Shown in pieces: positions 43,996 through 52,729 of a stretch of DNA of 64,000 nt. The stretch is from assembly GCA_028693165.1 (NCBI GenBank), contig JAQUVX010000020.1, positions 19,421-83,420 of the forward strand, given 5' to 3'. The translations under genes were made by a program, and so were the position numbers. Position 1 is the stretch's first letter. The number at the start of each line of letters is the position of its first letter. The notes beneath the pieces were generated by a model, which worked only from the letters and a program-made list of their open reading frames with translations, was not told the origin of the DNA and did no database searches. Source of the DNA: Lachnospiraceae bacterium. Its GTDB lineage: Bacteria > Bacillota > Clostridia > Lachnospirales > Lachnospiraceae.

Positions 43996-44643
43996 TCAAA
44001 CTCCATCCCCATTGTGGCAGCCGTCCTTGCAGAACAGCATCTCCACCAGACTTGCTCCCCGATCATCTCCCCGACGGAAATAGTTCCAGATCCTATGCTC
44101 CTCAGAAATACTGTCGATCCGTCCCGGCAGCCCGGCAAAATATCCCGGCGGAATCGGACTCGCCTCTATCGCTTCAACCGGAAGCTGCAATCCCAGCGCT
44201 TCCCGAAACTGGTTCCACGGAATAAATCGCGTGTCCTGTAATCGCAGGGCATTTCCCTCGTCTGCCAGAGACGCACAGGGCGTTGTAATGATTTTTTCTG
44301 CCCCGGCATAACGCGGCGTTTCACTAAGTTCGATCGCAATATGAATCAGGATCGGGTGAATATCTCCAAACACCAGCTCCGGGCCTTCAAACGCATGCTT
44401 TACCATCTGATAAGCCTTCGGACATCTGGCATCCACCACCGTGGCCGGTGTCACCCCCCACCCTGTGCCGGATGCCGCAGCTTCCCCTGTTTCCTGCACA
44501 AGCTTCCGATACTTCTCCCGCACGATCCCGCCCCAGTCGGCCTCCGCATCGATGCATTCATACTCCTTTTGTTTTAGTGCACGCCGGATTGCCTCATAAC
44601 CATACATGGCTCTCGCAACCGGGTTAATCCAGATATAGCGCAT
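43996..44643 (-). CDS. Uncharacterised cysteine-bearing protein leading the ABC operon
   Basis: I do not recognise this 215-residue protein. It appears soluble, with no signal peptide or membrane helix. Five cysteines stand at 30, 74 (DARCPKAY), 123 (TTPCASLADE), 205 and 209 (CKDGC), and histidines at 96 and 101 (DIHPILIHIAIE), so metal or cluster binding is possible. It is first in the operon, behind a consensus promoter, and is followed within five bases by the permease gene. The context suggests it processes or senses the imported solute. The upstream hydF-hydE pair is on the same strand but separated by that promoter. Confidence 0.75.
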   Translation of the reverse strand: MRYIWINPVARAMYGYEAIRRALKQKEYECIDAEADWGGIVREKYRKLVQETGEAAASGTGWGVTPATVVDARCPKAYQMVKHAFEGPELVFGDIHPILIHIAIELSETPRYAGAEKIITTPCASLADEGNALRLQDTRFIPWNQFREALGLQLPVEAIEASPIPPGYFAGLPGRIDSISEEHRIWNYFRRGDDRGASLVEMLFCKDGCHNGDGV

Positions 44644-44668
44644 CTAATTCTCCTGCGAAGCTTTATTT

Positions 44669-44685
44669 CATACCTTTTCAGTATG
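44669..44685. repeat. Small dyad in the leader of the ABC operon
   Basis: CATAC and GTATG arms around a seven-base centre lie about ten bases after the predicted transcription start, a possible operator. Confidence 0.3.
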
Positions 44686-44699
44686 CTTTACGTCAGTTG

Positions 44700-44728
44700 A
44701 TTATACCCACAGCCTTTTGCACTGTCAA
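44700..44728 (-). promoter_or_regulatory. Consensus promoter of the NitT/TauT-type ABC operon
   Basis: Leftward TTGACA (44723-44728), exactly 17 bases, TATAAT (44700-44705). It is a full sigma-A consensus located between hydF and the unknown gene. Confidence 0.85.
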
Positions 44729-44756
44729 CCGAATACCGGCTTGTACAGAAACTTTC

Positions 44757-46004
44757 TCAATAACCATAATCCGGCAGCGGCAGCAAACTTCGCTCCAGAA
44801 TACCCTTCATGTAAGCGATCGCCGTGCCGTAATTCGTCACCGGCACGCCGGCATCCTGCGCCGTCTTCATGCGCCAGCGGATCTCCCGCTCGTTCAGCAT
44901 GCAGCCTCCGCAGTGAATGATCAGCGCATACTGCTCCAGCGCTTCCTTAAATTCGGTTCCGGAGCAGGTCTCATAGATCAGCTTTTTCCCGGTGAATTCG
45001 CCCAGCCACCGCGGCAGCTTTACCGTACCGATATCTGCGCACTGCCGATGATGCGTGCAGCCCTCGGCAATCAGGATCTTATCTCCATCCTGCAACTGGC
45101 TGATCCGCGCTGCGCCCTGCACCGCCAGGCGCAAAAAGCCCTTATATCTTGCCATCAGAATCGAGAAGGAGGTAAGCAGGATATCGTCCGGCGTATCCTG
45201 CGCCACCCGTTCAAATGCCTGGCTGTCCGTGATGACCAGCTTCGGTTTCACCGCACATCCGGCCAGGGTATCCTTCAGGCGGTCTTCTTTGATCACCACC
45301 GCCACGCCGTCCGCCTCCAGCACATCGCGGATCGTCTGCTGCTGCGGCAGGATCATTCTGCCCTTCGGTGCCGCGCTGTCGATCGGCGTCACCAGCACCA
45401 CAAAATCGCCCGGATGGATCAGGTCGCCGCAGATTTTCAGACGCTCATTGCGAACCTGAACCGTGGAGCCAATCAGCTCTTTTAACTCCGTGATGTTGGT
45501 CTGGTTTTTCGCGCTGACGAAGATGGTGCGTGCCGTCTGAACCCGCACATCGATCCCGGTAGCCGGCGCTTTCCCTGTCGAGACCACCGGCCCCTCCGCA
45601 GCCTCCGCCAGCAGATCCGCCTTATTATACACAACCAGATACGGAATCTCCTTCTCCTCAAACAGCCGGATCAGCTCCTGCTCGCACCCGGTGATTCCCA
45701 CTGTGCTGTCCACGCAGAGCAGCGCAATATCCGTCTTATTGAGCACCTGCTTCGTCTTTTTGACCCGCAGCTCGCCCAGCTCTCCTTCATCGTCGAAGCC
45801 CGGTGTGTCGATGATCAGCACCGGCCCAAGCGGCAGAAGCTCCATCGATTTTGACACCGGGTCCGTGGTGGTTCCCTTCACATCGCTGACCACCGCCAGA
45901 TTCTGCCCGGTCACCGCATTGACCAGACTGCTCTTTCCCGCATTTCTTCTTCCAAAAAAACTGATGTGGATTCGCTCCGATCCTGGTGTATCATTTAAGC
46001 CCAT
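44757..46004 (-). CDS. hydF: [FeFe]-hydrogenase maturation GTPase
   Basis: GTPase scaffold on which the two-iron subcluster of the hydrogenase H-cluster is assembled. The 415-residue protein has G1 GRRNAGKSSLVNAVTG (about 15-30), G3 DTPGFDDEGELGE and G4 YNKADLL. The C-terminal cluster ligands are in EGCTHHRQC and IHCGGCMLNEREI, matching the Cys-x-His plus HCxxC pattern of HydF. The ATG at 46004 has AGGAGG seven bases ahead. It is downstream of hydE; hydG and the hydrogenase itself are not in the window. Confidence 0.96.
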   Translation of the reverse strand: MGLNDTPGSERIHISFFGRRNAGKSSLVNAVTGQNLAVVSDVKGTTTDPVSKSMELLPLGPVLIIDTPGFDDEGELGELRVKKTKQVLNKTDIALLCVDSTVGITGCEQELIRLFEEKEIPYLVVYNKADLLAEAAEGPVVSTGKAPATGIDVRVQTARTIFVSAKNQTNITELKELIGSTVQVRNERLKICGDLIHPGDFVVLVTPIDSAAPKGRMILPQQQTIRDVLEADGVAVVIKEDRLKDTLAGCAVKPKLVITDSQAFERVAQDTPDDILLTSFSILMARYKGFLRLAVQGAARISQLQDGDKILIAEGCTHHRQCADIGTVKLPRWLGEFTGKKLIYETCSGTEFKEALEQYALIIHCGGCMLNEREIRWRMKTAQDAGVPVTNYGTAIAYMKGILERSLLPLPDYGY

Positions 46005-46021
46005 GTTGTGATCCTCCTCAT

Positions 46022-47077
46022 CTAAGTAAAATCTCCCCGCGCGCACACAACCTCGCGGCCGATCGCCGCCATCCGCTCCGTCAGATGCCGCAGACTCTCC
46101 GCCGCCTCATCCCCGGTGCACAACTTATTGTCATATAATGTATATTTCTTCCGCACATCCGTCGGCGACAAATTCGGCATAATGACATTCGCCCCGCACA
46201 GCATCGCTTTCTCCCGCCCGGATTCCATCAGCGTTCCCAGCGCCGTGGTGGCCGGAATGAGTGCGTGCGGCAGCATGATCCGGATCAGACTGACCAGAAA
46301 CAAGGTCAGCTCCACGCTGCCCGCCGCCTGATCGCCAAGCGGCGTATCCTGATGCGGGATAAAGGGTCCGATCCCCACCATCTCCGGCTGGAGCTCCTGC
46401 AAAAACACCAGATCCTTCGCCAGATGTGCATTGGTCTGTCCCGGCGATCCCACCATAAAACCGCTTCCCGTCTGGAACCCCAGCTTTTTCAGCGTGTACA
46501 GACATTGTTTCCGATGCTCCAGATTAAGCTCCGCCGGATGCAATTTCCCGTAATGAACCGCATCCGCAGTCTCATGCCGAAGCAGGTACCGGTCGGCCCC
46601 GGCCGCGCGGAATGCCTGATAATCGGCCTCCTCATATTCTCCCAGCGACAGCGTCACCGCACACTGCGGATAGGCCTTCTTGATCTTCTTCACAAGCTCC
46701 GTCACGCGCCCTGCATGCGTTCCACGATACCACGGATCTTCGCCTCCTTGTAGCACAAAGGTCCGAAATCCCAACTGCCATCCTGCCTCGCAGCTGTCCA
46801 AAATCTCCTCCCCGGTCAGCCGGTAGCGCTCCGCCTTCTGGTTGCCGCAGCGGATCCCACAGTAATAACAATTATTTTTACAGTAATTGCTGACCTCAAT
46901 CAGCCCCCGGATAAACACCTGATTGCCATACGTTTTTCGGCAAAGCTCCTCCGCCCGCTGTGCGGCCGCTTTCGTCAGCGCATCATCCCGCTCATCCAGA
47001 ATCGTCTGATATTCCTCCGCACTCAGCCGATGCTCCGCCTCCAGCTTTTGAATCAGCTCATATCGATTTTTCACCAA
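46022..47077 (-). CDS. hydE: [FeFe]-hydrogenase maturation radical SAM protein
   Basis: Radical SAM enzyme of H-cluster assembly, 351 residues. The SAM cluster motif CKNNCYYCG (CX3CX2C) sits near residue 66, and the VLQGGEDPWY and GFMVGSPGQT blocks are typical of HydE/BioB-like barrels. The start is TTG at 47077 (eight bases from GGAGG) or GTG at 47074 (eleven bases). Either start follows directly after the T-run of a hairpin whose 3' arm contains the ribosome site. It precedes hydF by 17 bases. It implies [FeFe] hydrogenase and an anaerobic, hydrogen-evolving or -consuming metabolism. Confidence 0.95.
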   Translation of the reverse strand: MVKNRYELIQKLEAEHRLSAEEYQTILDERDDALTKAAAQRAEELCRKTYGNQVFIRGLIEVSNYCKNNCYYCGIRCGNQKAERYRLTGEEILDSCEAGWQLGFRTFVLQGGEDPWYRGTHAGRVTELVKKIKKAYPQCAVTLSLGEYEEADYQAFRAAGADRYLLRHETADAVHYGKLHPAELNLEHRKQCLYTLKKLGFQTGSGFMVGSPGQTNAHLAKDLVFLQELQPEMVGIGPFIPHQDTPLGDQAAGSVELTLFLVSLIRIMLPHALIPATTALGTLMESGREKAMLCGANVIMPNLSPTDVRKKYTLYDNKLCTGDEAAESLRHLTERMAAIGREVVCARGDFT

Positions 47078-47082
47078 AAAAA

Positions 47083-47238
47083 TACCCTCCCGTCCGTCAC
47101 CGGATAGAAGGGTACCTCAAAACCCAAAGGGCGCAAAACCCTCTGGGTAATCGTTTGAAGAAGGACCTTCCATCTCAAGTGGCGTTTCCAGTTTCGATGT
47201 CAGCAGCCTATTGCAATGATTTCTCATTTTATTGATAT
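47083..47238 (-). promoter_or_regulatory. Structured hydE leader ending in a terminator that contains the ribosome site
   Basis: The leader of about 160 bases contains a ten-base stem ACCCAGAGGG/CCCTTTGGGT (47122-47148) and then a terminator stem (47084-47113) followed by seven T. The GGGT of the first stem could instead pair with the ACCC that opens the terminator, which is the form of an antiterminator switch. I do not recognise a known riboswitch class in it. Confidence 0.55.
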
Positions 47239-47244
47239 TGGTAC

Positions 47245-47250
47245 AGTATA
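47245..47250 (-). promoter_or_regulatory. Extended -10 of the hydE promoter
   Basis: Leftward TGC-TATACT with no clear -35; transcription would begin near 47238. Confidence 0.5.
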
Positions 47251-47279
47251 GCACATATGTGTCTGATATTCCAGTGCGA

Positions 47280-48134
47280 TTATTCCTGCGTCCCCGAAAT
47301 CGTCCCCGAAACCTGTGCTTCCAGAAACTCCGCCACCCGCTCTGCCACGGTCAGCCGGTAGTCTGAGAAGAAATGATCGGTTGGGAACGACAGCTCTTCC
47401 ACCTTCACTCCGCCCGCAGCGAGAATCGCCTCCACCAGCGGTCCGCCATGATACTGCTTTGGCGTGCAGACATCCAGTGTTCCGGTAATACATAAAAGCG
47501 GTTTTCCTGCCAGCTTCCCGGCCACAGGCTCCAGGCGAAGCTGCTCACTGTACTGCTCCGCTTCGTCCTTCAGTGCTTCCCCGGTCACGCCGCGCAGCCA
47601 CTGTGCACTCTCCTCAAGAACCTCCTGAAGCACCGCCGCTGCCTCTGCATTCTCCTCCGCGATCCGGCTGATTCTCCCGATGTCACACGGCATCAGCAGT
47701 ACACCACCCCGGATCTCACTGCGCCGCGCCGTCAGCTGACCGCAGACATAGCCGCCCATACTGTGCCCCACCGCGTAGATCCGGGCTTTGTCAAACCCAT
47801 ACGTCTCATCCTTCAAAACAAAATCCAGTACCGTTTCCGCATCCTCAAGATCATTTCTCAGAGAATACGTTCCATCACTGCCCCAGTTTCCGCTGTAGTG
47901 AAAGGTCATCACGTGAAATCCCCTTCTCCGAAGCGTCTGTGCCAGATCGTAGTTCTGCTCGCACCCCGGAATCCCGTGAAGCAGGATCACCGTCGGATGC
48001 GGCCCATTGCCTGCTGCCGTATAGAGCGCGGAGAGAAGCTTTCCCCGCCTTCCTTCGATACAAATCCCATACAGATCCGGGCGGTGAGCGGCTGCACCAT
48101 AATGTTTTTCCGTCACTTGTATCTTACAGTCCAT
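47280..48134 (-). CDS. Alpha/beta hydrolase (prolyl oligopeptidase/dienelactone hydrolase-like)
   Basis: Cytoplasmic serine hydrolase of 284 residues. The triad is visible as Ser in VGHSMGGYVCG, Asp in ITGTLDVCTP and His in PTDHFFSDYR; the oxyanion region is LLHGIPGCEQNYDLAQTLRR. It is closely similar to the N-terminal part of the AraC fusion at 49594-50760. The ATG at 48134 has GGAG seven bases ahead and lies one base after the symporter stop, so the two genes are coupled. The substrate is probably an ester or amide brought in by the symporter, which is inference. Confidence 0.9.
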   Translation of the reverse strand: MDCKIQVTEKHYGAAAHRPDLYGICIEGRRGKLLSALYTAAGNGPHPTVILLHGIPGCEQNYDLAQTLRRRGFHVMTFHYSGNWGSDGTYSLRNDLEDAETVLDFVLKDETYGFDKARIYAVGHSMGGYVCGQLTARRSEIRGGVLLMPCDIGRISRIAEENAEAAAVLQEVLEESAQWLRGVTGEALKDEAEQYSEQLRLEPVAGKLAGKPLLCITGTLDVCTPKQYHGGPLVEAILAAGGVKVEELSFPTDHFFSDYRLTVAERVAEFLEAQVSGTISGTQE

Positions 48135-48135
48135 A

Positions 48136-49392
48136 TCAGCGCTCCTTTTCCGCATTCTGTCCCTTCTTGTACCAGTCTTTTCCGTACAATGCTCTGGTAA
48201 CCAGCATGGACGCCACCGTGTCTCCGCAGGAGTTGACCAGTGTACAGCCCGCGTCAAAGAGCTGCGTCATCATCATCAGTACCGGCAAGGCGATCGCCGG
48301 AAAACCGAAGGAGGAGATAATCATGGTCTCCATCGCCGCTCCGCCTCCAGGCACAGAAGATACCGCCACAGAACCGCAAACCGCAATCACCAGCGCAAAC
48401 GCATAATCTCCGATGCTGTTTAGCGGATGTCCAAACAAGGTGCAGCAAAGCACAATCTCATAAATCGTCGCAATGCACGCCCCATCCATGTGGCAGGTAG
48501 CGCCCACCGGAATCACCACAGAGCTTACCTCTCTCGGTACACCCAGCTTATCGCAGGCATCCATCTGAAGCGGCAGTGCCGCAGCCGAAGATCGCGTTCC
48601 CAGTGCCGTGAGCGCCGGTGTCAAAATGATTTTGAAGAAATTTTTCACGCCCCACGGACCTGCCGCCAGAAATGAATACAAACCAAGAAATACAAAAAAG
48701 TAAAGAATCGCCGCCGGATAATAAATCAGCAGACCTCTTCCGTAACTCTTTAAAAGATCCGCCCCATAGGTGCCCGTGAGGTTTGCAAAATAAGCCATCA
48801 GGCCGATCGGCGCCAGCTTCATCAGAAGCGATACCATTTTATAAAATACCAGTGACATATTGCCAAGCCATTCCGACACGGCCTTCCCTTTTTCTCCAAG
48901 GGTCGAGACGGTGACACCAAAAAATACCGTAAAAATAATCAGCGCCAGAATATGCTTCCTGGAAATCACATCTGTGAAATCACCGACCGTAAAGGTATTG
49001 ACGATCTGATCGCCCACACTCGCCGCAGCGTTTTCAACAGCCACCTCCGCAGTCCCCATCTGAACCGAGGTATCCACGCCGAAGATATTCGTCACGATAA
49101 ACATATAGACGCCTGCAATTCCTGCTGTCACGATGAAGATACCGATCGTCAGCCCCAAAAGCTTTCCGACCCTTCCGGTGTCCGCAATATTGGCAATCGA
49201 ACTTGAGATGGAAAAGAAGATCAGCGGAACCAGCAATACAAACAGCATGTTCAGCCACATCTGACCGATCGGATACAGAAACGACGCACGCTCCCCCAAT
49301 ACCAGACCAATAACCGCTCCCAAAATGACAAACGCAATCAGAATCAGCGGCTCCCTGTATGACGATTTGACCTTCCCCTTCTGTGTACCCAT
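48136..49392 (-). CDS. Dicarboxylate/amino acid:cation symporter (DAACS family)
   Basis: Secondary transporter of the GltP/DctA/SstT family, 418 residues with about eight helices and two re-entrant hairpins. Visible family blocks are the serine-rich hairpin GTRSSAAALPLQMDACDKLG, the VIPVGATCHMDGACI motif and the C-terminal FDAGCTLVNSCGDTVASMLV substrate region. The last is close to Glu/Asp or neutral amino acid carriers. The second in-frame ATG (49392) is better spaced from AGGAGG. The gene is coupled to the downstream hydrolase and divergent from the hydrolase-AraC regulator. Confidence 0.93.
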   Translation of the reverse strand: MGTQKGKVKSSYREPLILIAFVILGAVIGLVLGERASFLYPIGQMWLNMLFVLLVPLIFFSISSSIANIADTGRVGKLLGLTIGIFIVTAGIAGVYMFIVTNIFGVDTSVQMGTAEVAVENAAASVGDQIVNTFTVGDFTDVISRKHILALIIFTVFFGVTVSTLGEKGKAVSEWLGNMSLVFYKMVSLLMKLAPIGLMAYFANLTGTYGADLLKSYGRGLLIYYPAAILYFFVFLGLYSFLAAGPWGVKNFFKIILTPALTALGTRSSAAALPLQMDACDKLGVPREVSSVVIPVGATCHMDGACIATIYEIVLCCTLFGHPLNSIGDYAFALVIAVCGSVAVSSVPGGGAAMETMIISSFGFPAIALPVLMMMTQLFDAGCTLVNSCGDTVASMLVTRALYGKDWYKKGQNAEKER

Positions 49393-49593
49393 AACCATTT
49401 CCTCCTTCGTATGATTTTCCCTTTCGGGCCCTCTTTTGTCTTACCCTCAGTATAGGAACTTTTGATTTCCCGTTCAATCAACGCTCATAGGATTGGCACT
49501 GTAATATTTTAAGGTGAAATTCGACACGGATTTTGACATTCCCCTCCTCTCATGATAAAATAATGGCATCATGTGTTTGTGGGGTAATGGTTC

Positions 49594-50760
49594 ATGAAAA
49601 TTAATTCTCCGTATTCGGATCAGGGAACGACCGAGCAGGGCGCCGCTCTTTATTCGACCACCGTCGAAGGGAAGCAGGGGCGTATTTTGTGTACGATTTA
49701 TACTGCCGGCGGAAACGGGATGCACCCCGTATTGATTTTCACACACGGCTATCCCGGACATGAGAAGAATCTGGATCTGGCCCAGTCGCTTCGGCGCAGA
49801 GGCTTCAATTCGGTGATCTTTTATTACCGTGGCTGTTGGGGGAGTGAGGGTGTTTTTTCTTTTGAAGGAAGCATCGAAGATACCCGGTCGGTGCTGGATT
49901 TCGTGCTGTCCGACACCCGCTATCATTTTGATAAAAAGAATATTTTTTTCATCGGACACAGCCTTGGCTGCGTCACGGCCGCGCGCCTGATCGCGGAACA
50001 TCCGGATGTGCGCGGCGGCGTATTTTTAGCTCCCTGTGATTTTGGGAAAATGTATCTGCTCGGCAAGGGCCGGCAAAATCCCGGACAGGATCTTGTCAGC
50101 ACTATCGACGAGGGCATTCCTTTTGTCAACGGCACAGACAGTCCGACGCTGCTTCGGGAAATCAAAGAGCACCTCGATACCTTTTCCATCGAGCCTTACA
50201 TCGCACAGCTGGTCTCGAAGCCGATTTTCTGGATCAGCGGCTCGGAGGACACCGTCGTTTCGGAACAGGCCGGTACCTCCTCCTTTATGCAAAAGCTCAG
50301 GCATTATCCGGGACATCTGGTCTGCTGGAAACGTGTTGCCTCCGACCATTATTTTTCCAACATGCGCACGCAGATTGCCATGGAGATGGCCAATTTCCTT
50401 CTGGAACACATTGACCACAACCGCGCACGCATCAATCACACTTCGTTTGAAGAAGATCTGACGCAGCTGATCCGGCAGGATCTGGCCTCCGTCACCCTGA
50501 GCCAGACCGCCGGCTATTTTCAGGTAAGTGTCCCTTATATCAGCGAACTGATTCATCAGATCACCGGCCACAATTTTACCGCACTTGTGCTCAAACTGCG
50601 CATGGAAGAAGCCGGACGCCTTCTGGATGAAAGCTCCCTCTCCCTGTCCGAAATATCGCAGCTGGTAGGGTATCAGGAATCCTCCTATTTTATGAAGGTC
50701 TTTAAAAAATACTATAACAGCACACCGACCCAATACAGAAACCGGGGAAAACAGCATTGA
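49594..50760 (+). CDS. Alpha/beta hydrolase fused to an AraC-type DNA-binding domain
   Basis: A 388-residue fusion. Residues 1 to about 275 are an alpha/beta hydrolase with Ser in IGHSLGCVTA, Asp in SGSEDTVVS and His in SDHYFSNMR, so the triad looks intact. Residues from about 285 are an AraC double helix-turn-helix (SVPYISELIHQITGHNFTAL; LSEISQLVGYQESSYFMKVF). The hydrolase half resembles the separate enzyme at 47280-48134. It is divergent from the symporter-hydrolase pair and probably controls it, sensing ligand through, or chemically with, its hydrolase domain. It begins MKINSPYSDQ with only a weak ribosome site. Confidence 0.9.
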   Translation: MKINSPYSDQGTTEQGAALYSTTVEGKQGRILCTIYTAGGNGMHPVLIFTHGYPGHEKNLDLAQSLRRRGFNSVIFYYRGCWGSEGVFSFEGSIEDTRSVLDFVLSDTRYHFDKKNIFFIGHSLGCVTAARLIAEHPDVRGGVFLAPCDFGKMYLLGKGRQNPGQDLVSTIDEGIPFVNGTDSPTLLREIKEHLDTFSIEPYIAQLVSKPIFWISGSEDTVVSEQAGTSSFMQKLRHYPGHLVCWKRVASDHYFSNMRTQIAMEMANFLLEHIDHNRARINHTSFEEDLTQLIRQDLASVTLSQTAGYFQVSVPYISELIHQITGHNFTALVLKLRMEEAGRLLDESSLSLSEISQLVGYQESSYFMKVFKKYYNSTPTQYRNRGKQH

Positions 50761-50776
50761 TCTGTCTCCCCCGGTT
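50740..50776. terminator. Terminator between the AraC fusion and ACT-domain genes
   Basis: AACCGGGG/CCCCGGTT arms with an inner ACAG/CTGT pair, overlapping the AraC-fusion stop, between convergent genes. Confidence 0.7.
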
Positions 50777-50815
50777 TTATGTTTACAGTTTTATTTTTTC
50801 GTTTCCGTCTTTACG

Positions 50816-51226
50816 TTACACTTCCGTCATCCGAAATCCCTTTGCCTTCAAACACTGTTCCACGCCCTCACAGTCATCCGTGTGGAATACCATGACCGGC
50901 TTTGCGGACTCACGGTTGAAGGACAGGTAAATGTAATTGACATTGATATTGCTCTCCTGAAGTGCCATCAGAAGTTTGTTCAGGTTGCCAACCTCATCGG
51001 CCACTTCCACGCCAAGTACATTCGACAGCTTCGCCAGATAGCCATTCGCCACCAGAATCTCCTTCGCGCGCTCCGGCTCTGTGGAAATCATGCGCACGAT
51101 ACCAAATTCTGCACTGTCATTGGTGACGGATCCCAGGATATTGATCCCGGAATCGGCAAGCATGCTGGTGATATTCTGCATGGCGCCTTTTTTATTCTCT
51201 GCATAAATAGAAACCTGTTTTAACAT
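50816..51226 (-). CDS. ACT domain protein
   Basis: A 136-residue protein composed of two ACT domains (about 1-65 and 68-136), the small ligand-binding fold of amino acid metabolism. MLKQVSIYAENKKGAMQNIT followed by SMLADSGINILG is the typical opening. No catalytic domain is attached, so it is likely a sensor or regulatory subunit. The ATG at 51226 is favoured by homology of this opening, although the AGAGG site is 12 bases away. It lies downstream of the glutamate synthase-like gene on the same strand. Confidence 0.9.
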   Translation of the reverse strand: MLKQVSIYAENKKGAMQNITSMLADSGINILGSVTNDSAEFGIVRMISTEPERAKEILVANGYLAKLSNVLGVEVADEVGNLNKLLMALQESNINVNYIYLSFNRESAKPVMVFHTDDCEGVEQCLKAKGFRMTEV

Positions 51227-51340
51227 AATTAATCTGATCCTCTCTTTTCCTCGATATTCCATGTTGTTGCTTTCTATTGTACGCGAAAATCTGAAAGTGT
51301 CAATGGCTCGTTTCCGTTTATTCGCCAAATTTACAATTCC

Positions 51341-52729
51341 TTACGCGTGAGGAATGTTGGTATAATCTGAAATTTCCCGGTTTATGGTGCACAGATCGGA
51401 TACATTCAGATCATGCACATTGGCATGGCCGGTGATCCGCGCAAAGGTCTTAAGCTCCTCCAGCGAGCAGTTTAGGAAATTCGCCACGCGCAGAGCGGCA
51501 GCCTCCCCTTTCAGGCGGTTTCGCAGAGTCTCGTCCTGTGTCGCCACTCCGACCGGACAATTTCCGCTTCCGCAGATGCGATACTGCTGGCAGGCTGCGG
51601 CAACCATCGCCGCCGATGCGATCGCCACCGCGTCCGCTCCCATCGCCAGCGCCTTTGCAAAATCCGAGGACACGCGAAGCCCGCCGGTAATCACAAGCTG
51701 AATATCCGCGCCAACCGTATCCAGATATTTTCTGGCGCGATACAACGCATACACCGTCGGCACGCTGGTTGCATCCCGCACGAGCTTCGGACTTGCTCCC
51801 GTCGCGCCGCCGCGCCCGTCGATGGTGACAAAATCCGGCTCTGCGTAGACGCAGAACTCCAGATCCCGTTCAATCCGCCCCGCCGCGATCTTAATGCCGA
51901 TCGGTCTCCCCCCGGATTCCTCTCGCAGGCGGGAAACCAGTGCTTTTAAATCCTCTTTGGACTGAATCTCCGCAAATTTTGACGGGCTGATCACGTCCTG
52001 TCCCATGGGTTTGTTTCGGATCTGACTGATCTCCGGTGTCACCTTGCCGCCCGGAAGATGACCGCCCATCCCCGGCTTGGTTCCCTGTCCAATCTTGATC
52101 TCAATCGCATCCGCATTCTGTAAATTTTCCTTTGTCACGCTGTATTTGTTCGGCACATATTCAAAAATATACTTGTCCGCAGCCGCCATCTCCTCCGGCA
52201 GGATTCCGCCTTCTCCGCTGCACATGGCCGATCCGGCCAGCGCGGTGCCCTTTGCCATGGCAACCTTGGTCTCCCTGGACAATGCGCCGAATGACATATG
52301 GGATATGTAGACCGGATTTTCCAGAATCATCGGCTTCTTCGCATGTTTGCCGATGATCGTCGTCGTGTCCACCGCGTCATGCTCCATCAGCGGCGGCGGA
52401 TTCAGCTGTGCCCCCAGAATCAGGATATCGTCCCAGCCCGGCATCGGCATCTGCGTCCCCATCGCATCAATGATCGATTTGCCGCTGACCGCCATCTGAT
52501 GAATCTCATTCATAAAACGGTAATTGGAATCCGTGCGGACATACTCTTTCGGATAGTCCAGATCCTGACAAGGTATCTGTGCCTCCTCCTCCTTCGGTTC
52601 CGCGTCCACACGATCAAACTGTGAGATTGGCTGCTGACAGACCGGACATTTCCCCGCCTCCGCCAGCGTCTTCCCCTGCTCTGCTTCATCAAAAACAAAC
52701 CCGCAAATCCTGCATCTCCAAACTGCCAT
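51341..52729 (-). CDS. Glutamate synthase-like FMN protein with N-terminal rubredoxin-like domain
   Basis: A 462-residue protein. Residues 1-35 have a rubredoxin-type iron site (CRICG at 6-10, CPVC at 28-31). The rest is the FMN-binding, 2-oxoglutarate/glutamate domain of glutamate synthase (VTKENLQNADAIEIKIGQGT, GGHLPGGKVTPEISQIRNKP, FVTIDGRGGATGASP) with a Cys cluster region CQQYRICGSGNCPVG. It lacks the amidotransferase domain, like archaeal-type GltB, so ammonia or another glutaminase partner may feed it. The rubredoxin domain suggests electron input from a reductase. Confidence 0.92.
   Translation of the reverse strand: MAVWRCRICGFVFDEAEQGKTLAEAGKCPVCQQPISQFDRVDAEPKEEEAQIPCQDLDYPKEYVRTDSNYRFMNEIHQMAVSGKSIIDAMGTQMPMPGWDDILILGAQLNPPPLMEHDAVDTTTIIGKHAKKPMILENPVYISHMSFGALSRETKVAMAKGTALAGSAMCSGEGGILPEEMAAADKYIFEYVPNKYSVTKENLQNADAIEIKIGQGTKPGMGGHLPGGKVTPEISQIRNKPMGQDVISPSKFAEIQSKEDLKALVSRLREESGGRPIGIKIAAGRIERDLEFCVYAEPDFVTIDGRGGATGASPKLVRDATSVPTVYALYRARKYLDTVGADIQLVITGGLRVSSDFAKALAMGADAVAIASAAMVAAACQQYRICGSGNCPVGVATQDETLRNRLKGEAAALRVANFLNCSLEELKTFARITGHANVHDLNVSDLCTINREISDYTNIPHA

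Noticed and set aside
47078-47238. hydE leader as a cobalamin, TPP, SAM or c-di-GMP riboswitch
   Set aside because: GCCACTT and similar short matches occur, but the surrounding conserved cores of these classes are absent.
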